NCBI RefSeq assembly: GCF_040947875.1
Contig: NZ_JBFRXN010000003.1
Location: 558,001 to 622,000 of the forward strand
DNA from: Pseudomonas sp. MYb118
GTDB taxonomy: Bacteria; Pseudomonadota; Gammaproteobacteria; Pseudomonadales; Pseudomonadaceae
DNA: 64,000 nt
Reading direction: 5' to 3'
Positions 35,094 to 45,043 of this stretch are shown one piece after another. Each line of letters begins with the position of its first letter. Positions within the stretch are counted from its first letter, which is position 1. A program made the translations under genes and the position numbers. The notes under the pieces are model-generated. The model ran no database searches. It saw nothing but the letters and a program-made list of their open reading frames with translations, and was not told the origin of the DNA.

Positions 35094-36311
35094 ATGTCTA
35101 CTGCCCAAAATACCGACGCCGTGGCCAAAGGTGATGCCGCCATCGGCGCTCAACTGGTGCGCGACGTCAGCCTGCCGGCGCTGGTGCTGCACCGCGAGGC
35201 GCTGGAACACAACATTCGCTGGATGCAGGCATTCGTCAGCAACAGCGGCGCCGAGCTCGCGCCCCACGGCAAGACCAGCATGACCCCGGCGCTGTTCCGG
35301 CGCCAACTGGACGCCGGCGCCTGGGGCATCACCCTGGCCAGCGCCACGCAAACCCGCGCAGCGTATGCCCACGGCGTGCGTCGGGTGTTGATGGCCAACC
35401 AGTTGGTGGGCACGCCGAACATGGCACTGATCGCCGACCTGCTGGCGGATCCGACGTTCGACTTTTACTGCATGGTCGATCACCCGGACAACGTCGCTGA
35501 CCTGGGCGCGTACTTCGCCTCTCGCGGGGTGCGCCTGAACGTAATGATCGAGTACGGCGTGGTCGGCGGCCGTTGCGGTTGCCGCAGCGAAGCCGAAGTG
35601 CTGGCCCTGGCCAAGGCCATCGACGCCCAGCCGGCACTGGCGCTGACCGGTATCGAAGGCTACGAAGGGGTGATCCACGGTGACCATGCCATCGCCGGCA
35701 TCCGCGAGTTCGCCGCGTCGCTGGTGCGTCTGGCGGTGCAATTGCAGGACAGCGGCGCCTTCGCCATCGCCAAGCCGATCATCACCGCCTCGGGCTCGGC
35801 CTGGTACGACCTGATCGCCGAGTCCTTCGAGGCGCAGAACGCCGCCGGGCGTTTCCTCAGCGTGCTGCGTCCGGGCAGCTACGTGGCGCACGACCATGGC
35901 ATCTACAAGGAAGCGCAGTGCTGCGTGCTCGACCGACGCAGCGACCTGCACGAAGGCCTGCGCCCGGCGCTGGAAGTCTGGGCGCACGTGCAGTCGTTGC
36001 CGGAACCGGGCTTTGCGGTGATTGCCCTGGGCAAGCGCGACGTGGCGTACGACGCCGGGCTGCCGGTGCCGTTGCTGCGCTACAAGGCCGGCGTGGTGCC
36101 GGCGGTCGGCGATGATGTCGGCGCCTGCAAGGTCACGGCGGTAATGGACCAGCACGCGTTCATGACCGTGGCGCCGGGGGTTGAGCTGCGGGTGGGGGAT
36201 ATCATTTCCTTCGGCACTTCGCACCCGTGCCTGACGTTCGACAAGTGGCGGGTTGGGGTGTTGGTGGATGAACAGTTGGGGGTGATCGAGACCATGGAGA
36301 CTTGTTTCTAA
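35094..36311 (+). CDS. DSD-type PLP-dependent ammonia-lyase (candidate D-glucosaminate dehydratase)
   Basis: A 405-residue fold-type III PLP enzyme related to eukaryotic-type D-serine dehydratase and D-threonine aldolase. The PLP lysine is K60 in APHGKTSMTP. The alanine-racemase-like barrel is followed by the C-terminal D-ser_dehydrat domain with zinc ligands H377 and C379 in TSHPCLTFDKW. ATG 35094 follows GAGGAG. Family members deaminate D-amino acids to 2-keto acids. Because the next gene is a KDG-type sugar-acid kinase, I infer D-glucosaminate to 2-keto-3-deoxygluconate plus ammonia, a reaction reported for P. fluorescens. D-serine or another D-amino acid remains possible. Confidence 0.75.
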   Translation: MSTAQNTDAVAKGDAAIGAQLVRDVSLPALVLHREALEHNIRWMQAFVSNSGAELAPHGKTSMTPALFRRQLDAGAWGITLASATQTRAAYAHGVRRVLMANQLVGTPNMALIADLLADPTFDFYCMVDHPDNVADLGAYFASRGVRLNVMIEYGVVGGRCGCRSEAEVLALAKAIDAQPALALTGIEGYEGVIHGDHAIAGIREFAASLVRLAVQLQDSGAFAIAKPIITASGSAWYDLIAESFEAQNAAGRFLSVLRPGSYVAHDHGIYKEAQCCVLDRRSDLHEGLRPALEVWAHVQSLPEPGFAVIALGKRDVAYDAGLPVPLLRYKAGVVPAVGDDVGACKVTAVMDQHAFMTVAPGVELRVGDIISFGTSHPCLTFDKWRVGVLVDEQLGVIETMETCF

Positions 36312-36331
36312 GGCTTTAGACCGAGTTGCGG

Positions 36332-36410
36332 CCATCGCGGGCAAGCCCGCTCCTACAGGGGTTTTGTGAACACTGCAAATCCACTGTAGGAGCGGGCTTG
36401 CCCGCGATGA
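36332..36410. repeat. REP inverted pair (opposite arrangement)
   Basis: An inverted unit ending CTCCTACAG, then CTGTAGGAGCGGGCTTGCCC, between the lyase and the kinase genes. Confidence 0.88.
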
Positions 36411-36449
36411 GGCCCTACCAGACAACACAAAACCAGGGACCCAACCCCC

Positions 36450-37367
36450 ATGACCACCCCCAACACCCCCCGCATCGCCCTCATCGGCGAATGCATGATC
36501 GAACTGCAACACCACGCCGACGGCAGCCTGCAACAAAGCTTCGGCGGCGACACCCTCAACACCGCCGTGTACCTGTCCCGCGAACTGGGCGAGCACGGTC
36601 AGGTGGATTACGTCACCGCCCTGGGCGACGACAGTTTCAGTGACGCCATGTGCCGCAGCTGGGCCGAGGAAAACATCGGCCTGGGCATGGTCCAGCGCCT
36701 GCCCGGTCGCCTGCCGGGCCTGTATTGCATCCAGACCGATGACAACGGCGAGCGGCGCTTCCTGTACTGGCGCAACGAAGCGGCGGTGCGCGAGTGTTTC
36801 ACCACCCCGGCCGCCACGCCGATCCTCAAAGCCCTGCCGGATTACGATGTGCTGTATTTCAGTGGCATCACCCTGGCGGTGCTCGGTGCCCAGGGCCGGG
36901 CCAAATTGGTGGAAGCCTTGATCGACGCCCGTTTACGCAGCGCCAAGGTGGTTTTCGACAACAATTACCGGCCGCGCCTGTGGGCGTCGGTCGAGGAAGC
37001 TCGAGCGGCGTATCGTAGCGTGCTGCCGTATATCGACGTGGCGCTGCTGACTGTCGACGATGAGCAGGCGCTGTTTCATTTTGCCGACTGCGAGGCGGTG
37101 TTCGCGGCCTACGAGCAGATCGGCACGCCGGAGGTGGTGCTCAAGCGCGGTGCCGAGCCATGCCTGATTCGTTGCAACGGCGAGTCGTTCGAGGTGCCGG
37201 CGCAGAAGGTCGAGCGGGTGGTCGATACCACGGCGGCGGGGGATTCGTTCAGCGCGGCGTACCTGGCCAGGCGGCTGATGGGTGGTAGCCCGGTGGAGGC
37301 GGCGCAGGCGGGGCATGGGTTGGCGAGTCGGGTGATTCAGGTGCGGGGGGCTTTGATTGCGCGGTGA
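36450..37367 (+). CDS. kdgK: PfkB-family sugar-acid kinase (2-keto-3-deoxygluconate kinase-like)
   Basis: A 305-residue PfkB kinase. It starts IALIGECMIELQ, as KDG kinases do, has the substrate-side SFGGDTLNTAVYL (signature 1 region), and ends with signature 2 'VVDTTAAGDSFSAAYLA', whose GD is the catalytic base. It would phosphorylate 2-keto-3-deoxygluconate to KDPG for the Entner-Doudoroff aldolase. Its position after the ammonia-lyase supports that substrate. It is separated from the lyase by an REP pair, yet is in the same orientation. Confidence 0.85.
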   Translation: MTTPNTPRIALIGECMIELQHHADGSLQQSFGGDTLNTAVYLSRELGEHGQVDYVTALGDDSFSDAMCRSWAEENIGLGMVQRLPGRLPGLYCIQTDDNGERRFLYWRNEAAVRECFTTPAATPILKALPDYDVLYFSGITLAVLGAQGRAKLVEALIDARLRSAKVVFDNNYRPRLWASVEEARAAYRSVLPYIDVALLTVDDEQALFHFADCEAVFAAYEQIGTPEVVLKRGAEPCLIRCNGESFEVPAQKVERVVDTTAAGDSFSAAYLARRLMGGSPVEAAQAGHGLASRVIQVRGALIAR

Positions 37368-37389
37368 ATGGCCGCTGGCGATGCCAGCG

Positions 37390-37467
37390 GATCGCGAGCA
37401 GGCTCGCTCCCACATTTGATCTTCAGTGTTTGCGTGATCTTTGTGGGAGCGAGCCTGCTCGCGATAG
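37390..37467. repeat. REP inverted pair (opposite arrangement)
   Basis: A unit ending CTCCCACA, then TGTGGGAGCGAGCCTGCTC, between the convergent kinase and parvulin genes. Confidence 0.88.
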
Positions 37468-37486
37468 GGCCCTAGAGGCCACCCCA

Positions 37487-37762
37487 TCAATCCCTGAAAA
37501 ACACCTGCACCAGGTGATAGCCGAACTTGCTCTTGATCGGCCCATGCACCACTCGCAGCGGTTTCTTGAAAATCACTGCGTCGATGGCCCCGACCATCTG
37601 TCCCGGGCGCACTTCGCCGAGATCGCCACCGCGCTTGCCGGACGGGCAGGTGGAGTATTTCTTGGCCAGCACGTCGAACGCTTCGCCCTTGGCGATGCGT
37701 TGCTTGAGCTGTTCGGCTTCTTCCGAGGTTTTCACCAGGATGTGGCGGGCTTGGGCTTTCAT
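37487..37762 (-). CDS. ppiC: Parvulin-type peptidyl-prolyl isomerase
   Basis: A 91-residue single-domain parvulin. It has ARHILVKTSEEAEQL at the start, CPSGKRGGDLGEVRPGQMV in the middle, and KSKFGYHLVQV at the end, covering the whole PpiC domain without a signal peptide. It is therefore a cytoplasmic cis/trans prolyl isomerase like E. coli PpiC. Length is exact for the family. It starts at ATG 37762. Confidence 0.95.
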   Translation of the reverse strand: MKAQARHILVKTSEEAEQLKQRIAKGEAFDVLAKKYSTCPSGKRGGDLGEVRPGQMVGAIDAVIFKKPLRVVHGPIKSKFGYHLVQVFFRD

Positions 37763-37811
37763 GATGCAGGTACCTGGGTGGTGACAGCGGGGCGCGCGAT
37801 TATGCCTGAAC

Positions 37812-40349
37812 TCACGGCGCTTGGCCGATCATCTGGCGAATCTTGTTGGCCAGCAGGTCAATGGAAAACGGTTTGGACACCATGTCCATGCCTTCTTCGA
37901 GGAAGCCCTGGCGTTCGGCGGCTTTCTCCGCGTAACCGGTGATGAACAGCACTTTCAGGCCCGGCCGATACTGACGGGCGATTTCCGCCAGTTGCCGGCC
38001 GTTCATGCCCGGCAGCCCGACATCGGTGACCAGCAGGTCGACGCGCCTGTCGGACTCCAGCAAGGGCAGGGCGGTCTTCGCATCTTCGGCCTCGAAGGCC
38101 TGATAGCCCAGCTCCTTGAGCAGGTCGAACACCAGCATGCGCACCGCCGGGTCATCTTCCACCAGCACCACGCTTTCACCGGCAATCGCCGCCGGCGCTG
38201 CGCCACTGAAAGGCAACAGGGTGTTTTCCGGCTCCGGATCATGCAGCCGTGGCAGGTACAGGCGCACGCAGGTGCCCTGGTCCGGCAGGCTGTCGAGGCT
38301 GACGTGGCCGCCTGATTGCTGGGCAAACCCGTAAATCATCGAAAGCCCCAGGCCGGTGCCCTGGCCGATCGGCTTGGTGGTGAAGAACGGATCGAACGCC
38401 TTGGCCCGCACCGACGGCGTCATGCCGGTGCCGTTGTCGCTGACGGCGATCATCACGTAGTCACCGGCCGTGACCGATTCCAGGGGCACGATGTCGTGGG
38501 CGTCGAGGTGCACGTTGGCGGTCTTGATCAACAGCTCGCCGCCGTCGGGCATGGCATCGCGGGCGTTGATCACCAGGTTGAGCAGGGCGTTCTCCAGCTG
38601 GCTGACGTCGGTGCTCACTGACCAGATGTCCTCGGCCAGGTCCAGCTTCAACTCGATGTGATCGCCCTTGGTGCGGCTGAACAAGTCTTCGAGTGAGTGA
38701 ATCAGCTTGTTGGCAATGATCGGCTTGCGATCCAGCGATTGGCGCCGGGAGAACGCGAGCAGGCGATGGGTGAGGGCGGCCGCGCGGTTGGCCGAGGACA
38801 CCGCCGCTTCGGTGAAACGGCCAATGTCGGCGGCGCGCCCCTCGGCGATGTAGCGCTGCATCATGTCGAGGCTGCCGATGATGCCGGTGAGCATGTTGTT
38901 GAAGTCGTGGGCGATACCGCCGGTGAGCTGGCCGACCGCTTCCATCTTCTGCGCATGGCGCAGGGCGTCTTCGGCGCGCTCGCGCTCGAACATCTCGTTT
39001 TGCAGGCGCTGGTTGGCCTCGGCCAGTTGCTGGGTGCGCGAGGCGACGCGCTCTTCCAGGGTTTCATTGAGGTTACGCAGGGCCTCTTCGGTCTGTTTGC
39101 GCTCGGTTTCGTCGATCACGAAGATGTAGAAACCATTGACCGCGCCATCGGCACCGTGACGGGGCAGGTAGTTCATCAGCGCCTGGCGGGTACTGCCATC
39201 GCCATGGGAGGTGCTGATGCTGAAACAACAGGGTCGGCCTGCCAGGGCTTCGGCGATGTATTGGGCGCGTTTGGCGTAGGCATGTTCACCGAGCACCTCG
39301 CGAATGGTCCGACCGTACAGCTCCTGCGGCGTCAGGCCATACCAGTTCAGGTACGCCGAATTGTTCAGGCGAAAGCGTTCCTCGCTGTCGACATAACTGA
39401 TCAGGATCGGCATGGCGTTGATGATCAGTTGCAGCTCGGTCTGGCTCTGGCGTAGCGCCTGTTCGGTCTGCTTGCGTTCGGTCAGGTCCAGAGCGGCGCC
39501 GAGAAAGCGCATCGGCCGGCCATGGTGATCCTTGTAGCAACGGCCGCGGGCGAACACCCAGCGCACCTGGCCGTCGGCGAGCAGCAGGCGATACTCCACG
39601 GCGTATTCGCTGCCGTGGGTGATGCAGTGCTTGATGCTGCGGGTGATCATCGCGCGATCTTCGGGGTGCACGCCTTCGAGGTAGTCGCTGATCGGCAGTT
39701 GGCTGGCGAGCTTGGGATTGACGCCGTGCAATTGGGCGAAGTGGCTGTCGACGATGAAGCGGTCTTCGCTGATGTCCCAGTCCCAGGTGCCGACCGCGTC
39801 CGTGGCGGCCAGCGCCAGTTGCAAGCGTTCCTCGGTTTCGCGCTGGGCCTTGAGACTGGCAGCCGAGCGTTGTTCGAGTTCGAGGGCGATGCGCCGGCGT
39901 TCGTTGGTTTCGATGGCGGTCACCAGGATCCCGGCGACCTCGGCGCTTTCGTCGCGGATCGGGCTGTAGGTCAGGTCCAGCCAGAGGTCGGAGTCCTTGC
40001 CATCGCGGTGCAGGGTGAAACGCTGTTCGCTGTAGGTTCGCACCTGGCCCTGTAGGACCGCGCTGTAAATCGGGCCGGTAAAGTCGCGCAGTTCCGGCCA
40101 CATCTGGTAGGTCGGTTGTCCGAAAGCGTGCGGATGCTGGTTGCCGGCGAGCAGGGCAAACCCGTCGTTGTAGATCTGCGTCAGTTGCGGCCCCCACAGC
40201 AACAGCATCGGCATGGGCGAGTGAATCACGATGTCCACCGCCGTGCGCAGGCTCTGCGGCCAGTCACTGGCGGCGCCCAGCGGGGTGCGTGTCCAGTCCA
40301 GTCGGGCAATCAGGGCCTGGGCATCGCTGCCGATGGTCGATGGGTTCAT
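37812..40349 (-). CDS. Hybrid sensor histidine kinase with PAS domains and receiver
   Basis: An 845-residue protein with no transmembrane segments. In order: an N-terminal PAS-like sensor (about 20-150, '[20 protein letters not shown]'); two more PAS/PAC units (about 180-310 and 315-440); a coiled coil ([20 protein letters not shown]); an HisKA domain with the phospho-acceptor H in [13 protein letters not shown]; an HATPase ([26 protein letters not shown]); and a C-terminal receiver with phospho-acceptor D in [16 protein letters not shown] 40349 follows AGGA. It is a cytosolic sensor kinase, perhaps responding to redox or light through PAS cofactors. No partner regulator is adjacent. Confidence 0.92.
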   Translation of the reverse strand: MNPSTIGSDAQALIARLDWTRTPLGAASDWPQSLRTAVDIVIHSPMPMLLLWGPQLTQIYNDGFALLAGNQHPHAFGQPTYQMWPELRDFTGPIYSAVLQGQVRTYSEQRFTLHRDGKDSDLWLDLTYSPIRDESAEVAGILVTAIETNERRRIALELEQRSAASLKAQRETEERLQLALAATDAVGTWDWDISEDRFIVDSHFAQLHGVNPKLASQLPISDYLEGVHPEDRAMITRSIKHCITHGSEYAVEYRLLLADGQVRWVFARGRCYKDHHGRPMRFLGAALDLTERKQTEQALRQSQTELQLIINAMPILISYVDSEERFRLNNSAYLNWYGLTPQELYGRTIREVLGEHAYAKRAQYIAEALAGRPCCFSISTSHGDGSTRQALMNYLPRHGADGAVNGFYIFVIDETERKQTEEALRNLNETLEERVASRTQQLAEANQRLQNEMFERERAEDALRHAQKMEAVGQLTGGIAHDFNNMLTGIIGSLDMMQRYIAEGRAADIGRFTEAAVSSANRAAALTHRLLAFSRRQSLDRKPIIANKLIHSLEDLFSRTKGDHIELKLDLAEDIWSVSTDVSQLENALLNLVINARDAMPDGGELLIKTANVHLDAHDIVPLESVTAGDYVMIAVSDNGTGMTPSVRAKAFDPFFTTKPIGQGTGLGLSMIYGFAQQSGGHVSLDSLPDQGTCVRLYLPRLHDPEPENTLLPFSGAAPAAIAGESVVLVEDDPAVRMLVFDLLKELGYQAFEAEDAKTALPLLESDRRVDLLVTDVGLPGMNGRQLAEIARQYRPGLKVLFITGYAEKAAERQGFLEEGMDMVSKPFSIDLLANKIRQMIGQAP

Positions 40350-40466
40350 CAAAATGTCCTGCACGTCTGGCAACTGTCGCGGTCTACTATGCTGGAATCG
40401 CCTGGGGTGTGTGGCCCCTGGTCGGGCCATTTCCGTTCATTGAATGCTTCGCGGGTGCTTTTTGCC

Positions 40467-41576
40467 ATGGAAATCGATGCGCTGTTGAAGATCCTGGCCA
40501 GCCAGGATGGATCCGATTTGTACCTGTCCACTGGTGCACCTCCGTGCGCACGGTTCGACGGCGTACTCAAGCCCTTGACCCACCAGCCGTTCAAACCGGG
40601 GGAAATCGCCGCCCTTGCCCTGTCCATCATGGACGCCGAGCAACGACTGGAGTTCGATCGGGAACTGGAGATGAACCTGGCGATCTCGTTGGTGGGTGTC
40701 GGGCGCTTCCGGGTCAATATTTTCAAGCAACGCAACGATGTGTCGATGGTGGCGCGTAACATCAAACTCGACATTCCGCGCTTCGAAGACCTGAAGCTGC
40801 CGCCGGTGCTGCTGGACATGGTCATGCTCAAGCAAGGCATGATCCTGGTCGTCGGCGCCACCGGGTCGGGCAAGTCTACCTCACTGGCGGCGTTGATCGA
40901 CTACCGCAACCGTCACAGCAGTGGCCACATCATTACCATTGAAGATCCGGTGGAGTTCATCCATCGGCACAAGAAGTCGATCGTCAACCAGCGCGAGGTT
41001 GGCGTCGATACCCGCAGTTTCCATGCCGCGCTGAAAAACACCCTGCGCCAGGCGCCGGATGTGGTGCTGATCGGCGAGATCCGCGACCGTGAAACCATGG
41101 AACATGCGCTGGCCTTTGCCGATACCGGGCACCTGGTGATCAGCACCTTGCACGCCCACAACGCCCACCAGGCGCTGGACCGCATCGTCAATTTCTTCCC
41201 CGAGGAACGGCGCACGCAGTTGCTCAACGACCTGGGCAACAACCTCAGGGCCTGTGTTTCCCAGCGCCTGGTGCGCACCCGTGAAGGCGGACGCCGGGCG
41301 GCGGTGGAAGTGCTGATCGGCACCCCGACCGTCGGCGACCTGATCCGGCGCAGCGAGGTCGGCGAGCTCAAGGGCCTCATGGAGAAATCCGCCGAGGCGG
41401 GGATGCAGACCTACGACGGGGCGTTGTTCGATCTGGTGGTGGAGGGGGCGATCAGCGAGGAAGAAGCGCTGAAACATGCCGATTCGGTGAACAATTTGCG
41501 GCTGCGGTTGAAGTTGCATTCCGAGTCGAACCCTGGGGCCGGGAGTGGTTCGGGGGATTGGGGGTTGGTGGATTAA
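40467..41576 (+). CDS. PilT/PilU-family type IV pilus retraction ATPase, orphan
   Basis: A 369-residue hexameric motor ATPase. It starts MEIDALLKILASQDGSDLYL, closest to PilU, and has Walker A GATGSGKSTSLAAL, an Asp-box (ITIEDPVEFIH), Walker B VVLIGEIRDRETM, and a His-box ISTLHAHNAHQAL. The length and C-terminal HADSVNNLRLRLKL also favour PilU. ATG 40467 gives the family N-terminus; the frame upstream is shadow of the divergent kinase gene. The usual pilT neighbour is absent, so this may be an extra PilU-like paralogue. It is divergent from the hybrid kinase. Confidence 0.88.
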   Translation: MEIDALLKILASQDGSDLYLSTGAPPCARFDGVLKPLTHQPFKPGEIAALALSIMDAEQRLEFDRELEMNLAISLVGVGRFRVNIFKQRNDVSMVARNIKLDIPRFEDLKLPPVLLDMVMLKQGMILVVGATGSGKSTSLAALIDYRNRHSSGHIITIEDPVEFIHRHKKSIVNQREVGVDTRSFHAALKNTLRQAPDVVLIGEIRDRETMEHALAFADTGHLVISTLHAHNAHQALDRIVNFFPEERRTQLLNDLGNNLRACVSQRLVRTREGGRRAAVEVLIGTPTVGDLIRRSEVGELKGLMEKSAEAGMQTYDGALFDLVVEGAISEEEALKHADSVNNLRLRLKLHSESNPGAGSGSGDWGLVD

Positions 41577-41607
41577 CTGCCAGATGGGTCTTTGCCTGTG
41601 CCGGCCT

Positions 41608-41679
41608 CATCGCGGGCAAGCCCGCTCCCACAGGGGGAACGCATTCCAAACTGTGGGAGCGGGCTTGCCCGCGATGAGG
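41608..41679. repeat. REP inverted pair (opposite arrangement)
   Basis: CATCGCGGGCAAGCCCGCTC, then an inverse unit from CTGTGGGAGC at 41651, in the gap between the pilus ATPase and the efflux trio. Confidence 0.88.
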
Positions 41680-41762
41680 CCAGTTGCCCCAACATCATCT
41701 TTGAATGTGTCACCCGACAACACTGACTACGCTTGCTTGATCGACCCCAACGAGCCGTTTCC

Positions 41763-43898
41763 ATGCAAGCGCTGTTGCAGTACTTCAAGGCAATCGTGCA
41801 TCCCGGCCCCGGTGTGGTGCTGTTCGGCCTGCGTACCATCGCCGCCGGGCTGTTGACCCTGTATCTCGCCTTTGTGTTCGACCTCGACCAGCCCAAGTGG
41901 TCGATCATGGCCGTGGTCATTGTCAGCCAGCCGTCGGCGGGGATGACCCTGGCCCGCAGTTTCGGCCAGGTGATCGGCACCACCATTGGCGCGGTGGTGG
42001 CCGTGGTGTTCATGGCCCTGTTTCCCCAGGCGCCGCTGCCGTTCCTGGTCACGCTGGCCCTTTGGCTGGCGTTGTGCACGGCCGGCGGCACGCTGTTGCG
42101 TTACACCAGTTCCGGGGCGTTCGTGCTCAGCGGCTACACGGCGGTGGTGGTCGGGCTGCTGGCGGTGCCGGATCAGGACGGCACCTTCATGCTCGCCGTG
42201 ACCCGCGTCACCGAAACCCTGCTCGCGGTGGCCTGCGTGTGCGTGGTCAGCCTGTTGACGGCGCGTCCGGAAAACGTCGCCCGTGACTATTTCAACAGGA
42301 TTGATCAAATCACCCGCTTGCTGGCCACCCACGCCATTGCGGTGATCCGCACCGAGGAAAGCGAGGTGCAATTCCAGCAACGGCAGATGCAGTTGCTCGG
42401 GCAGATCGGTGCGCTGGAAGGCGTTCGCCGGCATTTGTATTACGACGCGCCGCGCCTGCGCAGTGCCGACGACCTGGTGCAGTTGCTCGGCAATCAACTG
42501 ATGCTGTTGGCCGCCAGGCTGACGGCGCTGCGCCATCAGCGCCAACTGCTGCTCGAGCGCTGGGAAGGCGATCTGCCGGTTGAAATCCAGCGCCTGCTCG
42601 ACGAAGAAGTCGCGTTGCTTGAAGAACTGGCCCGGCTGGGGCGCACGCTGCCCAATGAGCAACGGCGGCAGTTCGCGGCGCTGCAACAGCGTTTCGACGA
42701 ATTGGCCTATCGCTCCGAGCAACTGGTGGAGCCACTGTCGGCGACCCTGCGTTCGTTGTCATGGTCGTTGCGCTGGGAACAGGCGCGGCTGGTGCAGCAG
42801 TTCGAGACGATCCTCGAATTGAGCGATGCGATCCAGAGCGGGCGCCGGGCCAGCAGCCTGTATCGCGGGCAGAAAAACACCCTGCACATGGATTACACAC
42901 TCGCCGCGATGAACGCGACGCGGGCCTTTTGTGCGCTGATGGTCGCCGGCCTGATCTGGATCGAGACCGGTTGGGATGGCGCCCGTGGCGGCATGATCGT
43001 CACCGGCATTCTCTGTTCGCTGATGGCCACGTTTCCCAGGCCGCTGCTGGCGGCCCAGGGGTTCGCCAGGGGGCTTGGTCTGGCGCTGGTGGTGTCGGCG
43101 GTACTGCAATTCGCCCTGGTGCCGATGGTCAGCGACTTCGAGATGCTGGCGCTGCTGTTGGCGCCGGTGCTGTATGCGGTGGCGGTGGGCTTGTCGAGCC
43201 CGCCGACCACCGGCACCGGGATTGCCCTCGGGCTGATCACCTTGTTGATGTTGGGGCCGCAGAACACCGGCCTTGGACAAAACAGCGCGATCCAGTGGTT
43301 CGAGTTCGCCGGTGCCTATGTCTGCGCCGCGTCTCTGGCCTTGAGCGTGTATGCGCTGATCTTTCCTTTCAGGCCGGTGCTGCGCATCCAGCGCCTGCAC
43401 AAGGAGAACCGCGAGCAGGTGCATGCCTTGATGAAAATCCCGGCCACCGATGAAAACCAGTTCGCCTTCGAGAGCCATATGGTCGACCGCCTGACCGCCA
43501 TGCTCGGCTTGTTGCCAGCGATACAGGACCCGTCTGCGCGAAACCTGTTCGACGTCAGCCTCGGTTGCATGGCGGTGGGCATCGCGTTGAATCAGCTGCG
43601 CCAACAGGGGCAGAGCAACACCTTGCTCAGCCTGGAAATGCAGGGACGGCTGTTCGCCACGGTGCGCGAAACCGGGCGCCTGGTCGCCGGTCGTCCCGAC
43701 GTTGACCTGGACGGGGTGCTCGAGCGCCTGCAAACCCTGGGCGATGAACTCGATGCGCTGCATTGCAACGTGCATGAACAACTGTGGTCGGTGTTCCGCA
43801 TGCGCGTGGCGTTGTTGATCGTGGTGTCGTTCCTGCAACGCCACCGCGAGCATTTTCAACCGATCGTTAGCCAAGGAGTCACTGCACTTGCCCATTGA
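41763..43898 (+). CDS. FUSC-family efflux permease (AaeB-like)
   Basis: A 711-residue membrane protein with the duplicated FUSC layout. A first bundle of about six helices (residues 15-165, FGLRTIAAGLLTLYLAFVF) is followed by a long cytoplasmic coiled region (about 190-370), a second helix bundle (about 380-535) and a soluble tail. Such proteins pair with an HlyD-type adaptor and a DUF1656 protein to export aromatic acids or drugs (aaeXAB in E. coli). Both partners follow here. I chose ATG 41763. An in-frame TTG at 41733 would add ten residues. Confidence 0.9.
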   Translation: MQALLQYFKAIVHPGPGVVLFGLRTIAAGLLTLYLAFVFDLDQPKWSIMAVVIVSQPSAGMTLARSFGQVIGTTIGAVVAVVFMALFPQAPLPFLVTLALWLALCTAGGTLLRYTSSGAFVLSGYTAVVVGLLAVPDQDGTFMLAVTRVTETLLAVACVCVVSLLTARPENVARDYFNRIDQITRLLATHAIAVIRTEESEVQFQQRQMQLLGQIGALEGVRRHLYYDAPRLRSADDLVQLLGNQLMLLAARLTALRHQRQLLLERWEGDLPVEIQRLLDEEVALLEELARLGRTLPNEQRRQFAALQQRFDELAYRSEQLVEPLSATLRSLSWSLRWEQARLVQQFETILELSDAIQSGRRASSLYRGQKNTLHMDYTLAAMNATRAFCALMVAGLIWIETGWDGARGGMIVTGILCSLMATFPRPLLAAQGFARGLGLALVVSAVLQFALVPMVSDFEMLALLLAPVLYAVAVGLSSPPTTGTGIALGLITLLMLGPQNTGLGQNSAIQWFEFAGAYVCAASLALSVYALIFPFRPVLRIQRLHKENREQVHALMKIPATDENQFAFESHMVDRLTAMLGLLPAIQDPSARNLFDVSLGCMAVGIALNQLRQQGQSNTLLSLEMQGRLFATVRETGRLVAGRPDVDLDGVLERLQTLGDELDALHCNVHEQLWSVFRMRVALLIVVSFLQRHREHFQPIVSQGVTALAH

Positions 43899-44088
43899 TC
43901 TGGAATTGGGCGGCGTCTACCTGCCGCCGATCGCTCAGGCGCTGTTGCTGGGCCTGCCGGTTTTCCTGGTGCTGGACTGGATACTGCGCCGCCTTGGCGT
44001 GTTGCAGTTCGTCTGGCACGAGGCGTTGTTCGAAGGCGCGTTGTACGCCTGCGTGTGTGCCACATTGATACTGGTGATGGGAGCGTGA
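43888..44088 (+). CDS. DUF1656 (AaeX-like) small membrane protein
   Basis: A 66-residue protein with two hydrophobic helices (PIAQALLLGLPVFLVLDWIL and LYACVCATLILVMGA), matching DUF1656/AaeX. It starts with TTG 43888 preceded by AAGGAG, and overlaps the end of the FUSC gene by 11 bp, so it is translationally coupled. It is an accessory subunit of the efflux system, function unclear. Confidence 0.9.
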   Translation: MPIDLELGGVYLPPIAQALLLGLPVFLVLDWILRRLGVLQFVWHEALFEGALYACVCATLILVMGA

Positions 44089-44092
44089 TGCC

Positions 44093-45040
44093 TTGAAGAA
44101 GATCCTTGCCCGACTCACGACCGTGGTCATGGTGGTGCTGGCCTTTGTGCTGGGCTGGTTCGCCTGGGAGCATTACACCCGTGCACCCTGGACCCGCGAC
44201 GCACGGGTGCGGGCCGATGTGGTGACCTTGTCTGCCGACGTCGCCGGTCGCATCGTCAACCTCACCGTGCAGGACAACCAGCACGTGCAGAAGGGCCAGT
44301 TACTGCTGGAAATCGACCCGTCGCGCTACGCCCTGGCGGTGGAGCATGCCAAGCGTTCGGTGGAAGTGGCGAAGGCGTCGCTGGGCCAGTCCGAAGCCAC
44401 CATCGCCTCCAGCCAGGCCCTGCTCAAGCAACGCCAGAGTGAAGAGCGCCGGCGCAGGACGCTCAAGGAACGCGCGGCGATTTCCGGCGAAGAGTGGGAA
44501 AAGTCCAGCACCGACGTTTCAGTGGCCCAGGCCGATCTGCTGCGCAACCAGGCCAACCTGAGTTTCGCCCAGGCCAATGTGCAACTGGCTATCGCCGCGT
44601 TGGCCGAGGCCGAACATGACCTGGAACGCACCCGGGTCGAGTCGCCGGTGACCGGCTACGTCACTAACCTGCTGACCCGCCAGGGCGACTACGCCACGGC
44701 CGGCGGGCCGCTGGTGGCGCTGGTCGACAGCGATTCGTTCTACGTCAGTGGTTATTTCGAAGAGACCAAGCTGCCGCGCATCGCCGAGGGCGACCGGGTC
44801 GATATCGAATTGATGAGCGGCGAGCGGTTTGGCGGCACCGTGCAAAGCATCGCCTTCGCCATCGCCGACCGCGAGAACCTGCCCGGCGGGCGCCTGCTGG
44901 CCAACATCAACCCCAGCTACACCTGGGTCAAGCTGGCGCAGCGAGTGCCGGTGCGGATCGGCATCGACGCCGATTATGCCGGCAAGGACCAGTTGCGGGC
45001 GGGAACCACGGCGACGGTGACGGTCGAGGAAAAGCACTGA
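44093..45040 (+). CDS. HlyD-family periplasmic adaptor of the efflux system (AaeA-like)
   Basis: A 315-residue membrane-fusion protein. It has an N-terminal anchor helix (LTTVVMVVLAFVLGWFAW), a biotinyl-lipoyl-like start 'VRADVVTLSADVAGRIVNL', a coiled-coil hairpin (about 80-165), a returning lipoyl half (RVESPVTGYVTNL), and a beta-barrel. It starts with TTG 44093 after GGGAG, 5 bp past the DUF1656 gene, completing an aaeX/A/B-like operon in the order B-X-A. It links the FUSC permease to an outer-membrane channel. Confidence 0.92.
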   Translation: MKKILARLTTVVMVVLAFVLGWFAWEHYTRAPWTRDARVRADVVTLSADVAGRIVNLTVQDNQHVQKGQLLLEIDPSRYALAVEHAKRSVEVAKASLGQSEATIASSQALLKQRQSEERRRRTLKERAAISGEEWEKSSTDVSVAQADLLRNQANLSFAQANVQLAIAALAEAEHDLERTRVESPVTGYVTNLLTRQGDYATAGGPLVALVDSDSFYVSGYFEETKLPRIAEGDRVDIELMSGERFGGTVQSIAFAIADRENLPGGRLLANINPSYTWVKLAQRVPVRIGIDADYAGKDQLRAGTTATVTVEEKH

Positions 45041-45043
45041 TCC

